The translations under genes and the position numbers were made by a program. Below, piece by piece: positions 17,447-25,841 of a stretch of DNA of 64,000 nucleotides; positions within the stretch are counted from its first letter, which is position 1; each line of letters starts with the position of its first letter. Under the pieces are notes generated by a model. The model saw only the letters and a list, made by a program, of their open reading frames with translations. It did not search any database and was not told the origin of the DNA. The stretch spans positions 62,001 to 126,000 of the forward strand of contig NZ_WFIX01000032.1 of NCBI RefSeq assembly GCF_009745985.1, in the 5' to 3' direction. This DNA is from Microbacterium karelineae (GTDB lineage Bacteria > Actinomycetota > Actinomycetes > Actinomycetales > Microbacteriaceae).

Positions 17447-19048
17447 GTGAGCGAGGAGGCGCTCTTCGGCGCCTACGTCGACCAGGTCGCCGATGCCGGC
17501 TACGACGAGATGTTCGATGGGGCGGCGGTGCGACCGACCTACGGCCGCGTGCACGACTCGTTCGCGGCCATGTCGCCCGACGAGGTCCGCAGGAGGGCTG
17601 ACGCGAGCGCGTCGTCCTACCTCGAACAGGGCGTCACGTTCGGCGTCGCGGGCGAGGAGCGACCGTTCCCGCTCGACATCGTGCCGCGCATCATCGCGGC
17701 CGAGGACTGGTCGGACATCGACATCGGCGTGCAGCAGCGCGTGCGCGCGCTCGAGGCGTTCCTCGCGGACGTCTACGGGCCGGGCGACGCGTTCCGCGAC
17801 GGTGTCGTGCCGCGCTCGACCGTGATGACGTCGCCGCACTACCACCGGCAGGTCGCAGGCATCGACGCGCCGGGCGGCGTACGGATCCACGTCGCGGGGA
17901 TCGACCTCATCCGCGACGGAGACGGTGCGTTCCGCGTCCTGGAGGACAATGTGCGCATCCCGTCGGGTGTGTCCTACGTCATGACGAACCGGCAGGCGCT
18001 GTCGAGCGCGATTCCAGAGGTGTTCGCCGACCACCGGATCCGTCCCGTCGCACAGTACTCGCAGGCTCTGCTCCGGGCGCTCCGCGCCGCGGCTCCCGAC
18101 GGCGTGACCGACCCCACGGTCGTCGTGCTCACCCCGGGTGTCTACAACTCCGCCTACTTCGAGCACACGCTGCTGGCGCGCACGATGGGTGTCGAGCTCG
18201 TCGAGGGGCGCGATCTCGTGTGTCGTTCCGGCCACGTCATGATGCGGACGACCACCGGGCTCGCGCCGGTGCACGTCATCTACAAGCGCGTCGACGACGA
18301 GTTCCTCGATCCGCTCCAGTTCCGGCCCGATTCGGCACTGGGCGTGCCCGGCATCGTGAACGCGGCGCGCGCTGGCAATGTGACGATCGCGAACGCCGTC
18401 GGCAACGGCGTCGCCGACGACAAGCTCGTGTACACCTACGTGCCCGACTTCATCCGGTACTACCTCGGCGAGGAGCCCGTGCTCCGCAACGTCGACACGT
18501 GGCGGCTCGGCGAACGTGAGCAGCGCGAGGAGGTCCTCGATCGTCTCGATGAGCTCGTGCTGAAGCCCGTCGACGGTGCTGGAGGGAAGGGCATCGTCAT
18601 CGGCCCCGCGGCGAGCAGATCGGAGCTCGTCGCGCTGCGCGCGCGGATCCTCGCCGATCCTCGGGCGTGGATCGCTCAGCCGGTCATCTCGCTGTCCACG
18701 GTTCCCACGCTCGTCGAGGACGGTATCCGGCCCCGCCACGTCGACCTGCGTCCCTTCGCCGTGAACTCGAGAGACCGTGTCGACGTGCTGCCCGGAGGGC
18801 TCACGCGCGTCGCTCTTCCTGAGGGTGAGCTGATCGTCAACTCGAGTCGCGGCGGAGGGTCGAAGGACACCTGGGTGCTCGCCGCTCCCGGCGATCATGC
18901 CGTCGAACAGACGAGCAGACGCCGAGAGAGCGAGCCGGTGACGAGCGCGATTCCCGTCGCGCCGTCGACCGGCCCCGCGAATGCAAGGGGGCACTTCTCG
19001 GCGGAGCTGCAACAGCAGCAGGAATCCGAGAGGAGACCGTCGTGCTGA
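17447..19048 (+). CDS. Circularly permuted type-2 ATP-grasp protein
   Basis: About 533 residues. GTG 17447 is preferred because GAGGG precedes it by five bases; GTG 17435, inside the AGCS stop, is possible. Recognisable blocks are YDEMFDGAAVRPTYGRVHDSF, GIDLIRDGDGAFRVLEDNVRIPSG in pieces, GRDLVCRSGHVMMRTT, YKRVDDEFLDPLQFRPDS, ELVLKPVDGAGGKGIVIGP and HVDLRPFAVNSRD. These mark the DUF404/DUF407 permuted ATP-grasp group, predicted carboxylate-amine ligases that may make a small peptide. It is always found with an alpha-E protein and often with a transglutaminase, as here. Confidence 0.9.
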   Translation: MSEEALFGAYVDQVADAGYDEMFDGAAVRPTYGRVHDSFAAMSPDEVRRRADASASSYLEQGVTFGVAGEERPFPLDIVPRIIAAEDWSDIDIGVQQRVRALEAFLADVYGPGDAFRDGVVPRSTVMTSPHYHRQVAGIDAPGGVRIHVAGIDLIRDGDGAFRVLEDNVRIPSGVSYVMTNRQALSSAIPEVFADHRIRPVAQYSQALLRALRAAAPDGVTDPTVVVLTPGVYNSAYFEHTLLARTMGVELVEGRDLVCRSGHVMMRTTTGLAPVHVIYKRVDDEFLDPLQFRPDSALGVPGIVNAARAGNVTIANAVGNGVADDKLVYTYVPDFIRYYLGEEPVLRNVDTWRLGEREQREEVLDRLDELVLKPVDGAGGKGIVIGPAASRSELVALRARILADPRAWIAQPVISLSTVPTLVEDGIRPRHVDLRPFAVNSRDRVDVLPGGLTRVALPEGELIVNSSRGGGSKDTWVLAAPGDHAVEQTSRRRESEPVTSAIPVAPSTGPANARGHFSAELQQQQESERRPSC

Positions 19049-19968
19049 GCCGAATCGCCGAGTCCCTGTTCTGGATCGGCCGCTATCTCGAGAGGGCCGA
19101 CGACACGGCGCGCATCCTCGACGTGCAGACGCAGCTGCTCGTCGAGGACGCGACGATCGACGAGCGTCTCTCGTGCGAGCATCTTCTCGCGGTCATGGGA
19201 GTCGACGGGCCCTTCGACGGCGCGGACAGGCGCATGATCCTCGAGATGCTCGCCTACGGAACCGACTCGCCCGCGTCGATCGCGAGCGCGGTCGACGCGG
19301 CACGGGAGAGCGCCCGCCGCGTGCGGGAGACGATCTCCACCGACTTCTGGGCAGCGATCAATGCGACGTGGTGGACTCTCCGTCGGTCGCGGTCGATGCG
19401 CCCGGCCGAGCTGTTCCGGACAGCGCGCACGCAGGCCGCGATGATCGCCGGCGTCGCCGACGCGACGATGCCCCGCGACGAGGGGTGGCAGTTCTACTCG
19501 CTCGGCCGCAGCATCGAACGGGTCGACATGACGGCGCGACTGCTGTCGGCGGCCTCTCTCTCGTCCGAACATCAGGTGACGTGGCCGACGACGCTCCGGT
19601 CGTGCGGCGCGTATGAGGCGTTCCTGCGCGCGTACCGCGGACGTGAGACCGACCGTGAGGCGGCCGAGTTCCTGCTTCTCGATCGTCTGTTCCCACGGTC
19701 GATCGTCTACTCGCTGGCGAAGGCGGAGGCGTCTCTCGCCACGCTGGACGCCGGCATCGCGCGCACGGGCGTCGGAGACGAGGCGCGACGCCTCCTCGGC
19801 AGGGCGCGCGCCGAGCTGGAGTACAGCCCGCTCGGCGAGACCCTCGCCGACCTCCCGCTCGGCATGGAGCGGCTGCAGCGCTCCTGTGCGACCGCCAGTG
19901 AGGTCGTGACACGCAGGTACTTCTCTCGCGCCGAGGCGCTCAGCTGGGTCGGCGAGTCGACCCTGTGA
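19042..19968 (+). CDS. Alpha-E domain protein
   Basis: 308 residues from GTG 19042, overlapping the ATP-grasp stop by seven bases, with GAGAGGAGACC upstream. The start LSRIAESLFWIGRYLERADD is the hallmark of the alpha-E (DUF403) family. FYSLGRSIERVDMTARLLSA repeats the same helix motif internally, consistent with an all-alpha repeat. The biochemical role is unknown; the tight linkage with permuted ATP-grasp proteins suggests a partner or substrate-holding subunit. Confidence 0.92.
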   Translation: MLSRIAESLFWIGRYLERADDTARILDVQTQLLVEDATIDERLSCEHLLAVMGVDGPFDGADRRMILEMLAYGTDSPASIASAVDAARESARRVRETISTDFWAAINATWWTLRRSRSMRPAELFRTARTQAAMIAGVADATMPRDEGWQFYSLGRSIERVDMTARLLSAASLSSEHQVTWPTTLRSCGAYEAFLRAYRGRETDREAAEFLLLDRLFPRSIVYSLAKAEASLATLDAGIARTGVGDEARRLLGRARAELEYSPLGETLADLPLGMERLQRSCATASEVVTRRYFSRAEALSWVGESTL

Positions 19969-19991
19969 ACGACGAACGGATGTGACCCGAT

Positions 19992-20825
19992 ATGCAGCTG
20001 CGCATACGCCACACGACGGGCTTCGACTACGCGGACGAGGCCGTGGCGTCGTACAACGAGGCCCGGATGCTCCCCGCGACGACGCCGCAGCAGACACTGC
20101 TGCGCGGGACGTTCGAGGTGCTTCCCGTGCCGTGGTCCACCCAGTACTCCGACTACTGGGGAACAACGGTGACGGCCTTCGAAGTCCACGAGCCGCATCT
20201 CGCTCTGACCGTCGTCGCGCACTCCCTCGTCGAGACCACCCGGCGGGGTTCGACTCCGAAGAATCGCCCCTGGGCGGCGATGGTCGCCGTGGCGGAGACG
20301 CTCTGCGAGTTCCTCGAAGTCGACGAGTGGGTGCGCCCGCCCCTGGACCTTCTGGCCGAGGTCGCTGAGCTGCGGGAACGGAGCGGGACACCGAGTGAAT
20401 ACGCGCGAGCAGTCGCCCGCTTCCTGCACGATCGGGTCGCCTACCTGCCCGGCGCGACGACGGTCTCGACGACGGCGGCCGACGCCTGGTCCACGCAGGC
20501 CGGCGTGTGTCAGGATCTTGCGCACCTGATGATCGGCGTCCTGCGCACGGCGGGGATCCCGGCTCGATACGTCTCGGGATACCTCCACCCGAGCCCGGTG
20601 CCGATCATCGGCGAGCTCGTCGCCGGCGAGTCGCACGCGTGGGTCGAATGGTGGGATGGCGTATGGACGTCCTTCGACCCGACGAACGACCTCGTCCCGG
20701 CCGAGCGGCACGTCGTCGTCGCACGAGGGCGCGCCTATCCGGACTGCCCCCCGCTTCGCGGGATCTACTCGTCGGGCGGGTCCTCCGCCCTGTCGGTGTC
20801 CGTCGAGGTCACTCGCGTGCGCTGA
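19992..20825 (+). CDS. Transglutaminase-like protease/transferase
   Basis: 277 residues. The N-terminal 90 residues match the bacterial transglutaminase-like N-domain (IRHTTGFDYADEAVASYNEAR). The catalytic core has Cys173 in STQAGVCQDLAHLMIG, His215 in GESHAWVEWW and Asp229 in WTSFDPTNDL, a complete Cys-His-Asp triad. There is no signal peptide or membrane segment, so it is cytosolic. It is third in the run with permuted ATP-grasp and alpha-E. The usual proposal is that it trims, hydrolyses or crosslinks the peptide made by the ATP-grasp; this remains untested. Confidence 0.9.
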   Translation: MQLRIRHTTGFDYADEAVASYNEARMLPATTPQQTLLRGTFEVLPVPWSTQYSDYWGTTVTAFEVHEPHLALTVVAHSLVETTRRGSTPKNRPWAAMVAVAETLCEFLEVDEWVRPPLDLLAEVAELRERSGTPSEYARAVARFLHDRVAYLPGATTVSTTAADAWSTQAGVCQDLAHLMIGVLRTAGIPARYVSGYLHPSPVPIIGELVAGESHAWVEWWDGVWTSFDPTNDLVPAERHVVVARGRAYPDCPPLRGIYSSGGSSALSVSVEVTRVR

Positions 20826-20928
20826 ACATCGTCGCCTCGCGTCGCACGCGCAGCTCGCCTCCCGGGTGCTGCCGGCGATGAGGAAGACGACCACGCCGGC
20901 TGGGGGCCGCAAGGGCGGAGGGCGCGAG

Positions 20929-21681
20929 TCAGACGGTCGTGTACCCGCCGTCGATCAGGTAGTACGCGCCCGTGACGAACGATGCGTCCTCGCTGAGGAG
21001 GAAGCGGACGACCTTCGCGATCTCGTCGGCGCGGCCGAGGCGGCCGAGCGGGTGCTTCGACACGAGCGCCTCCATGACCTCGGCGGGGGCGCCGGCGAGC
21101 AGGGGCGTGTCGATGTAGCCCGGGCCGACGGCGTTGATGCGCAGGCCCTGCGGGCCGTACTCGGCGGCCGCGTTCTTCGTGATGCCGACGACCGCGTGCT
21201 TCGTCGCGGTGTACGCGCCGTTGCCGATCGCTGCGACGGTGCCGTGGATCGACGCCATGTTGACGATGGCGCCTTCGTCGGCCCCGGCTTCGAGGATGGC
21301 GGGCACCTGGTAGCGCATGCCGTAGGCGACGCCGTTGAGGTTGATGCCGACGACCGTGTCCCACGCGTCGATGTCCATCTCGCCGATCGGCGCGCTCGCG
21401 CCGCCGATCCCCGCGTTGTTGAAGGCGTAGTTCAGCTTGCCGTAGGTCTCCGTCGCGAAGGCGACGGCCCTCTCGCTGTCGGCCGCCACGGCCGTGTTGC
21501 CCTCGAACGCCGCGGCCTCGCCGCCGGCCTGCGTGATCTCGTCGACGACGCGCTGCGCCGCGGCGAACTTGATGTCGGTGACGACGACCTTCGCGCCGAG
21601 CGACGCGAGCTCCTTGGCGGTCGCCTCGCCGATGCCGGAGCCGCCTCCCGTGACCAGCGCGACCTTGCCCGTGAATCCCAT
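20929..21681 (-). CDS. SDR-family oxidoreductase
   Basis: About 250 residues from ATG 21681, chosen because AAGGAG lies seven bases before it; an upstream in-frame ATG at 21705 lacks this. Rossmann motif VTGGGSGIGEATAKEL, NNAGIGGASAP, catalytic Ser in VNMASIHGTV, then YTATKHAVVGITKN with the Tyr-x3-Lys pair and GPGYIDTPLL. It is a classical NAD(P)-dependent dehydrogenase, of the type annotated as glucose 1-dehydrogenase or 3-oxoacyl reductase. The substrate is unknown. A small palindrome upstream (about 21707-21727) may be an operator. Confidence 0.85.
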   Translation of the reverse strand: MGFTGKVALVTGGGSGIGEATAKELASLGAKVVVTDIKFAAAQRVVDEITQAGGEAAAFEGNTAVAADSERAVAFATETYGKLNYAFNNAGIGGASAPIGEMDIDAWDTVVGINLNGVAYGMRYQVPAILEAGADEGAIVNMASIHGTVAAIGNGAYTATKHAVVGITKNAAAEYGPQGLRINAVGPGYIDTPLLAGAPAEVMEALVSKHPLGRLGRADEIAKVVRFLLSEDASFVTGAYYLIDGGYTTV

Positions 21682-21706
21682 GATCGTTCTCCTTCGAGAG
21701 CCCAAT

Positions 21707-21727
21707 ATTCCATCCGTATGAATGGAT
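21707..21727. promoter_or_regulatory. Imperfect palindrome upstream of the SDR gene
   Basis: The sequence ATTCCATCCGTATGAATGGA contains ATTC/GAAT and ATCC/GGAT arms around a CGTATG centre, about 30 bases before the SDR start. It resembles a TetR-type operator in size. No regulator gene is adjacent, so the binding protein is unknown. Confidence 0.35.
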
Positions 21728-21838
21728 CTGGTGGGACAAGTCTATGCCTGTTGAAGAGGGGTGTCGTGGGGTTTCGGGTGGCGCCGGCGTGACGTACGGA
21801 TCGCGGGCGTCCCCGAGGAGCGACGGCGGTGCGCGCGT

Positions 21839-22768
21839 TCAGCCGCCGATCACGACGTTGATCGGATCCTCGCCGCGGGCGAGGCGGGCGGCCTGCTCCG
21901 CGACGAGCTTCGCGACGCGGGGGCGCATGGCGCTCGAGAGGCCGCCCGTGTGCGGCGTGATGAACACGCCGTCGAGCGTCCACAGCGGATGGCCCGCCGG
22001 AAGGGGCTCGGGGTCGAACACGTCGCTCGCGACGCGGATCCGCCCGCGGCGCACATGCTCGACGAGCGCGTCGGTGTCGACGCTGGTGCCGCGTCCGACG
22101 TTCACGACGAGGGCGCCATCGGGCAGCGCCGCGAGGGCGGCGTCGCCGACGATGTGGCGCGTGGCGGGCCCACCGGGAAGTGCGTTGACCAGGATGTCGG
22201 CGCCGGCGAGCAGGCCGCCGAGCTCGTCGATCCCGTGCACGTGTACGCCGTCTTCGTCGCGGGCGCGCGACGCGACGGGGACGAGGTCGGCCTCGAACCC
22301 GCTCAGGCGCGCGGCGATCGCCTGGCCGACGCCGCCGTAGCCGAGCAGCACGACGCGGCGATCCGCGAGTCCGTCGGTCCAGGCGGGCTGCCACTCGCCT
22401 CGGTCCTGGTTGCGCACGGCGTCGGCCAGGCCGCGTTGTGCGACGAGCATGAGCCCGATCGCGAGCTCTGCGGTCGCGGTCTCGTGCACGCTCGACGCGT
22501 TCGCGTAGACGAGGCCCTCGGGGAGCACCTGGTCGACGCCGTCGAACCCGATCGACTGGCCCTGCACGAGCCGGGGACGGACATCGGCGAGTGCGCGCAG
22601 CGCCCTGCCCTGCTTCAGGTAGGGCGGGACGACGAGGTCGACCCGATCGCGCGGGGGCGCCTCGGCGCCGTCCCAGACGGCGATGTCGGCCTCGATCGAC
22701 GGATCCAGGAGGCCACGGATGTCGTCGGCGAGCTGCTGTGTGGGGACGAGGAGCGTCAGATCGGTCAC
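21839..22768 (-). CDS. D-2-hydroxyacid dehydrogenase
   Basis: About 309 residues. GTG 22768 is preferred over GTG 22777 because a TAACGT box sits seven bases before 22768 and overlaps the alternative codon. Catalytic and cofactor motifs: VVLLGYGGVGQAIAARL for NAD(P), NALPGGPATRHIVG, VNVGRGTSVDTDALVEH with the Arg, FDPEPLPAGHPLWTLDGVF with the Glu, and FITPHTGG with the catalytic His. It is of the glyoxylate/hydroxypyruvate reductase type. A palindromic repeat element begins 27 bases upstream of the start. Confidence 0.87.
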   Translation of the reverse strand: MTDLTLLVPTQQLADDIRGLLDPSIEADIAVWDGAEAPPRDRVDLVVPPYLKQGRALRALADVRPRLVQGQSIGFDGVDQVLPEGLVYANASSVHETATAELAIGLMLVAQRGLADAVRNQDRGEWQPAWTDGLADRRVVLLGYGGVGQAIAARLSGFEADLVPVASRARDEDGVHVHGIDELGGLLAGADILVNALPGGPATRHIVGDAALAALPDGALVVNVGRGTSVDTDALVEHVRRGRIRVASDVFDPEPLPAGHPLWTLDGVFITPHTGGLSSAMRPRVAKLVAEQAARLARGEDPINVVIGG

Positions 22769-22794
22769 CCGGCCCACGTTACCGCCGCCCCTCC

Positions 22795-22879
22795 CAACAC
22801 GACGCAGTCGATGCGGCGGGGGAGCGCCGGATTTCGGCCGTTCAGGGGCTCACGGCGGCGGAATGACTGCATTGTGTTG
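22795..22879. repeat. Palindromic intergenic element, copy A (85 nt)
   Basis: Left arm CAACACGACGCAGTCGAT (22795-22812), right arm AATGACTGCATTGTGTTG (22862-22879). The arms are complementary at 14 of 18 positions, and two of the four mismatches can be G-T pairs. The 49-base interior is G+C-rich and unlike the interiors of other copies. It lies upstream of the hydroxyacid dehydrogenase gene. Confidence 0.85.
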
Positions 22880-22934
22880 ACGGGGCGTGGCTGCGCGGAG
22901 CGGGGTGCGGCGCGACGGAGATCGGGCGGGCTCG

Positions 22935-23019
22935 CAACACAATGCAGTCGATCCTGAAGTATCGGCGCGGAAACCCGGCGTGTTCCCGTGGTTCGGCTCG
23001 GATTGACTGCATTGTGTTG
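22935..23019. repeat. Palindromic intergenic element, copy B (85 nt)
   Basis: Left arm CAACACAATGCAGTCGAT (22935-22952), right arm ATTGACTGCATTGTGTTG (23002-23019); 17 of 18 positions pair. The length is identical to copy A, with start points 140 bases apart, giving a tandem pair. The right arm contains TTGACT, a -35-like hexamer pointing outward. Confidence 0.88.
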
Positions 23020-23044
23020 GTGGAGGTGGGCTTCCGCCGGACGC

Positions 23045-23078
23045 GACAGCGCCCCACCGGATCCGGCGGGGCGCTGTC
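23045..23078. terminator. Hairpin terminator downstream of purQ
   Basis: GACAGCGCCCC (23045-23055) pairs perfectly with GGGGCGCTGTC (23068-23078) around a CCGGATCCGG-centred loop. It begins 12 bases past the purQ stop in the direction of transcription. There is no T-tract, as is usual in high-G+C actinobacteria. Confidence 0.75.
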
Positions 23079-23089
23079 GGTGAGACGGA

Positions 23090-23797
23090 TCAGGCCGCGG
23101 TGGTGGCGAGCGACGTCACGGCGCTCTGGAAGAACCCGAGGCCGTCGACGCCGGAGCGCATCGCGGCGGACGTGTCCGGTCCGAAGCCCGGCTCGACCGC
23201 GTGCTCCGGGTGGGGCATGAGGCCGACCACGTTGCCGCGCTCGTTCGTGAGGCCCGCGATCTCGTTCAGGGATCCGTTGGGGTTCACGCCGCGGTAGCGG
23301 AACGCCACGAGCCCGTCGCCCTCGATGCGCGCGAGGGTCTCGGCGTCGGCCGTGAAGCCGCCGTCGGCGTTCTTCAGCGGGATGACGATCTCCTGGCCGG
23401 CCGCGAACGCTCCCGTCCACGCGGTGTCGGCGTTCACGACCTCGAGCTTCTGGTCGCGGCGGATGAACTGCTGGTGCGCATTGCGGATCAGTCCGCCCGG
23501 CAGCAGGTGCGCCTCGACGAGCATCTGGAAGCCGTTGCAGATGCCGAGGACCGGCATGCCGCGGCCCGCGGCGTCCTTCACCTCGGCCATGATCGGCGCG
23601 AGGGCGGCGATCGCGCCGGCGCGCAGGTAGTCGCCGTAGGAGAAGCCGCCCGGGAGGATCACGGCGTCGACGCCGTCGAGGTCGTGGGATCCGTGCCACA
23701 GGGCGACGGGTTCGGCCCCCGCGACCCGCACGGCACGCTGCGCGTCGCGGTCGTCGAGCGACCCCGGGAAGGTGACGACGCCGATGCGGGCGGTCAC
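23090..23797 (-). CDS. purQ: Phosphoribosylformylglycinamidine synthase, glutaminase subunit
   Basis: 235 residues from GTG 23797, which overlaps the purS stop by four bases. Class-I glutamine amidotransferase: [16 protein letters not shown] at the start, [18 protein letters not shown], catalytic Cys in [10 protein letters not shown], and His/Glu in [13 protein letters not shown]. It supplies ammonia to PurL for the FGAR to FGAM step of purine synthesis. purL is not in the window. Confidence 0.96.
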   Translation of the reverse strand: MTARIGVVTFPGSLDDRDAQRAVRVAGAEPVALWHGSHDLDGVDAVILPGGFSYGDYLRAGAIAALAPIMAEVKDAAGRGMPVLGICNGFQMLVEAHLLPGGLIRNAHQQFIRRDQKLEVVNADTAWTGAFAAGQEIVIPLKNADGGFTADAETLARIEGDGLVAFRYRGVNPNGSLNEIAGLTNERGNVVGLMPHPEHAVEPGFGPDTSAAMRSGVDGLGFFQSAVTSLATTAA

Positions 23798-24042
23798 TCG
23801 ACCACCTCGATGCGCACGACGTCCTCGATGACCGAGTTCGAGAGGACCTCGTCGGCGACGGTCTTCGCCTCGGCGAGGATCTCGTCCGTGACCTCGCCCT
23901 CGACGGTCATCTCGACGCGCTTGCCGATGCGCACGTTCTGGAAGCGCCCGTGACCGAGGCGGTCCAGGGATCCGGTGACGGCCTTGCCCTGCGGATCCAG
24001 CAGCTCGGCCTTGGGCATGACGTCGACGACGATGGTGGGCAT
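23794..24042 (-). CDS. purS: Phosphoribosylformylglycinamidine synthase subunit PurS
   Basis: 82 residues from ATG 24042, preceded by CCGGAGCTC; further upstream starts would add a non-homologous leader. [20 protein letters not shown] and [14 protein letters not shown] are the standard PurS blocks, and the length is right for the family. PurS forms the PurLQS complex with PurQ and the small PurL. It is translationally coupled to purQ by a GTGA overlap. Confidence 0.95.
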   Translation of the reverse strand: MPTIVVDVMPKAELLDPQGKAVTGSLDRLGHGRFQNVRIGKRVEMTVEGEVTDEILAEAKTVADEVLSNSVIEDVVRIEVVE

Positions 24043-24150
24043 AAGTGAGCTCCGGATGTCGCGGGCGGGTGTGCTCGTCGATTCTATCCGCCTCGCGCCC
24101 CGCGCCCGTGCGGGGCTCCGCGACACTGGTGCGCACGCGCCCGGCCCCCA

Positions 24151-24156
24151 TACGAT
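24151..24156 (+). promoter_or_regulatory. Probable -10 box of a leaderless transcript
   Basis: TACGAT ends six bases before the ATG at 24163, the spacing expected if transcription starts at the A of the start codon. No ribosome binding site is present. Confidence 0.5.
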
Positions 24157-24162
24157 TCGACT

Positions 24163-24504
24163 ATGCCGATCCTGATCGCCCTCGTGAATCTCGCGATCCT
24201 CGTCGCGACCCTCGTCGACATCATCCGGCGCCCCGAAGGCGGCATCCGATTCATGCCGAAGGTCGTGTGGCTGATCGTCGTGATCCTGCTGCCGTTCATC
24301 GGCAGTGTGCTGTGGTGGATCCTCGGCCGCGAATATGCGCCGCGCCAGGTGCAGACGACGCGATACCCCGAGCGCATGGCGCCGCCGCGTCGGGCCGTCG
24401 ACACGCGCACGACCGAGCAGCAGCTCGCCGACCTCGAGCGCGAGGAGCGCGAGGCGAAGCTGCGCGAGGAGATCGCCCGCCGTCGGGCGCAGCGCGGGGA
24501 GTAG
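24163..24504 (+). CDS. PLDc_N domain small membrane protein
   Basis: 113 residues. Two hydrophobic segments (about 2-21 and 34-53) enclose IIRRPEGGIRFMPKVVW, and the second ends in VLWWILGREYAP. This is the phospholipase-D/nuclease N-terminal (PLDc_N) hairpin, found alone in many small actinobacterial proteins. The rest is a charged, probably coiled C-terminal tail (EQQLADLEREEREAKLREE). Its role is unknown. It is probably translated from a leaderless mRNA. Confidence 0.85.
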   Translation: MPILIALVNLAILVATLVDIIRRPEGGIRFMPKVVWLIVVILLPFIGSVLWWILGREYAPRQVQTTRYPERMAPPRRAVDTRTTEQQLADLEREEREAKLREEIARRRAQRGE

Positions 24505-24556
24505 GCGATCCGCACACCGGAGTCCTCCGTCCGTGCGCGGCCGATCCCCTCCGCCC

Positions 24557-25681
24557 TCAGCGCAGCAGCGAGAGCCGGCTGATCAGGCGGGCCGCGTCGG
24601 GGCGCTCGGCGGCGGACGCGGCGAACTCCTCGAACGGCACAGCCGAGCTGATGGCCGTCGGCACATCCGCATCGACGAGGACATCGATCGCGTTGATGAA
24701 CCGCTGCTGCGCGCCCGCCGGCGCGGTGTCGAGCGGAGGGACGTCGAGGATCACCCAGCGCCCGAACCGGCGTACCCAGTCGAGGTACTCGATCGTCGAC
24801 GTCGCCTGCGCGCACAGCTCGTCGAACGTGATCCAGAGCTCGTGGGCCGCGGCCGCCGTCACGGCGAACTCGCGGTCGCGGACCGTCAGCGTCGTCGCTC
24901 CCGAGGGCGGCATCGGGCGCTCGGTCGTCCAGGATCCGCCCGCGAAGCCGGTGGCGGTCGGGGCGGACGCGCGATAGTCGGCTCCTCCGTCGAGGTGCAC
25001 ATGGTGCATGTGGCTCTCGATGAGGCGGATCCCCGGTTCGGCGATGTGGTGCCAGACGGGGTCGGGGAGCAGATCGGCGGGGGCGTAGTTCGAGGTCGCG
25101 ACGATGCGGATCCCGTGCTCGATCGCGTGCTCGACGAGGCGGGTGAGCAGCCGCGCATCGCCCGGATCGTGGACGTGGAACTCGTCGAACACGAGCAGCT
25201 CGGCATCGCCGACGACGTCGTCGAGCGCCGCGCCGATCGGATCCGCGGAGGGGCGTGACGGGGCTGCGGTGAGCACGTCCGCCGCGGACTCCGGCCCGGT
25301 CGTGATCACGACAGGGGCGGCGGGGATCGGTGGGTCGGCGGGTCGGCGTCCGGCGGTGTCGCCAGCGGCGGGGCGGGCGATCGCACCGAACTCGGCGCGC
25401 GTTCGCTCCTCTCGCCGCTCCCGCACCGCGGTCTGTCGCGCGAACGCCGCGCGGTGCAGCTCGTCGAGGAAGCCGTGGAAGTGCACGCGCCGCTTGCTCG
25501 CATATGGCGCGTGACGGAAGTACGCGTCGGCGAGCCACGACTTCCCGCGCCCCACGGGCCCGTGGATGTAGACGCCGCGCTCCGATCCGGCCACCGCCTC
25601 GACGGCCGCGATCTGCCCGTCGTCGAGGGCGAACCCGCTCGCCGCGGCGTCGGCGTGGATCCGCGAGAGGAGTGCGTGCAC
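24557..25681 (-). CDS. zapE: Cell division protein ZapE (AFG1-like ATPase)
   Basis: About 374 residues from GTG 25681. Longer readings from 25777 run through a palindromic repeat and are not credible. Walker A is IHGPVGRGKSWLADAYF (residues 39-55), followed by RRVHFHGFLDELHRA, Walker B ELLVFDEFHVHDPGDA and the sensor region RIVATSNYAPADLLPDP. The family has a GTSNxxP-type sensor and an RFxxxVxxL finish, matched here by EFAASAAERPDAARLISRLS. ZapE is a membrane-associated AAA-like ATPase linked to constriction. A GAGGAT box lies six bases before the GTG. Confidence 0.88.
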   Translation of the reverse strand: MHALLSRIHADAAASGFALDDGQIAAVEAVAGSERGVYIHGPVGRGKSWLADAYFRHAPYASKRRVHFHGFLDELHRAAFARQTAVRERREERTRAEFGAIARPAAGDTAGRRPADPPIPAAPVVITTGPESAADVLTAAPSRPSADPIGAALDDVVGDAELLVFDEFHVHDPGDARLLTRLVEHAIEHGIRIVATSNYAPADLLPDPVWHHIAEPGIRLIESHMHHVHLDGGADYRASAPTATGFAGGSWTTERPMPPSGATTLTVRDREFAVTAAAAHELWITFDELCAQATSTIEYLDWVRRFGRWVILDVPPLDTAPAGAQQRFINAIDVLVDADVPTAISSAVPFEEFAASAAERPDAARLISRLSLLR

Positions 25682-25699
25682 TCGTCCATCCTCGACCCG

Positions 25700-25784
25700 T
25701 GGCACAACGCAGTCAAAACAGGGCGGTGACCGTCTCTCCGGCCCCTGGCGCAACGGTCCCGCCCGAATCGACTGCATCGTGTTG
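25700..25784. repeat. Palindromic intergenic element, copy C (85 nt)
   Basis: The left arm is worn (TGGCACAACGCAGTCAAA, 25700-25717); the right arm is ATCGACTGCATCGTGTTG (25767-25784). Inner complementarity continues beyond the arms: GGGCGG with CCGCCC and GACCGT with ACGGTC. The element begins 19 bases upstream of the zapE start, and the left arm read outward toward zapE carries TTGACT. Confidence 0.8.
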
Positions 25785-25799
25785 GGGGAGAGTGGGCGC

Positions 25800-25829
25800 T
25801 TGACACCTTGAGAGCGCTCCCACTAGTCT
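25800..25829 (+). promoter_or_regulatory. Promoter of the beta-glucoside operon
   Basis: TTGACA (25800-25805) and TAGTCT (25824-25829), spacing 18. The first LacI-type operator lies between the two hexamers. Confidence 0.65.
25809..25822. promoter_or_regulatory. LacI-type operator 1
   Basis: TGAGAGCGCTCCCA, an almost perfect palindrome with the central CG step of LacI-family operators, placed inside the promoter spacer. The regulator is probably the LacI protein encoded at 30882. Confidence 0.8.
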
Positions 25830-25841
25830 TCCACTCAGCCA

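Larger units (their letters stand above)
22769..23089. other. Gene-free stretch holding two palindromic elements and the purQ terminator
   Basis: This 321-base gap between the 5' end of the hydroxyacid dehydrogenase and the 3' end of purQ contains a TAACGT promoter box (22776-22781), element A (22795-22879), a G-rich 55-base spacer, element B (22935-23019) and a strong hairpin (23045-23078). No open reading frame in it has coding character. Confidence 0.75.

Noticed and set aside
25682-25777. Extended zapE start at 25777
   Set aside because: The added 32 residues are a translation of palindromic element C and match nothing; a GTG with a box upstream exists at 25681.
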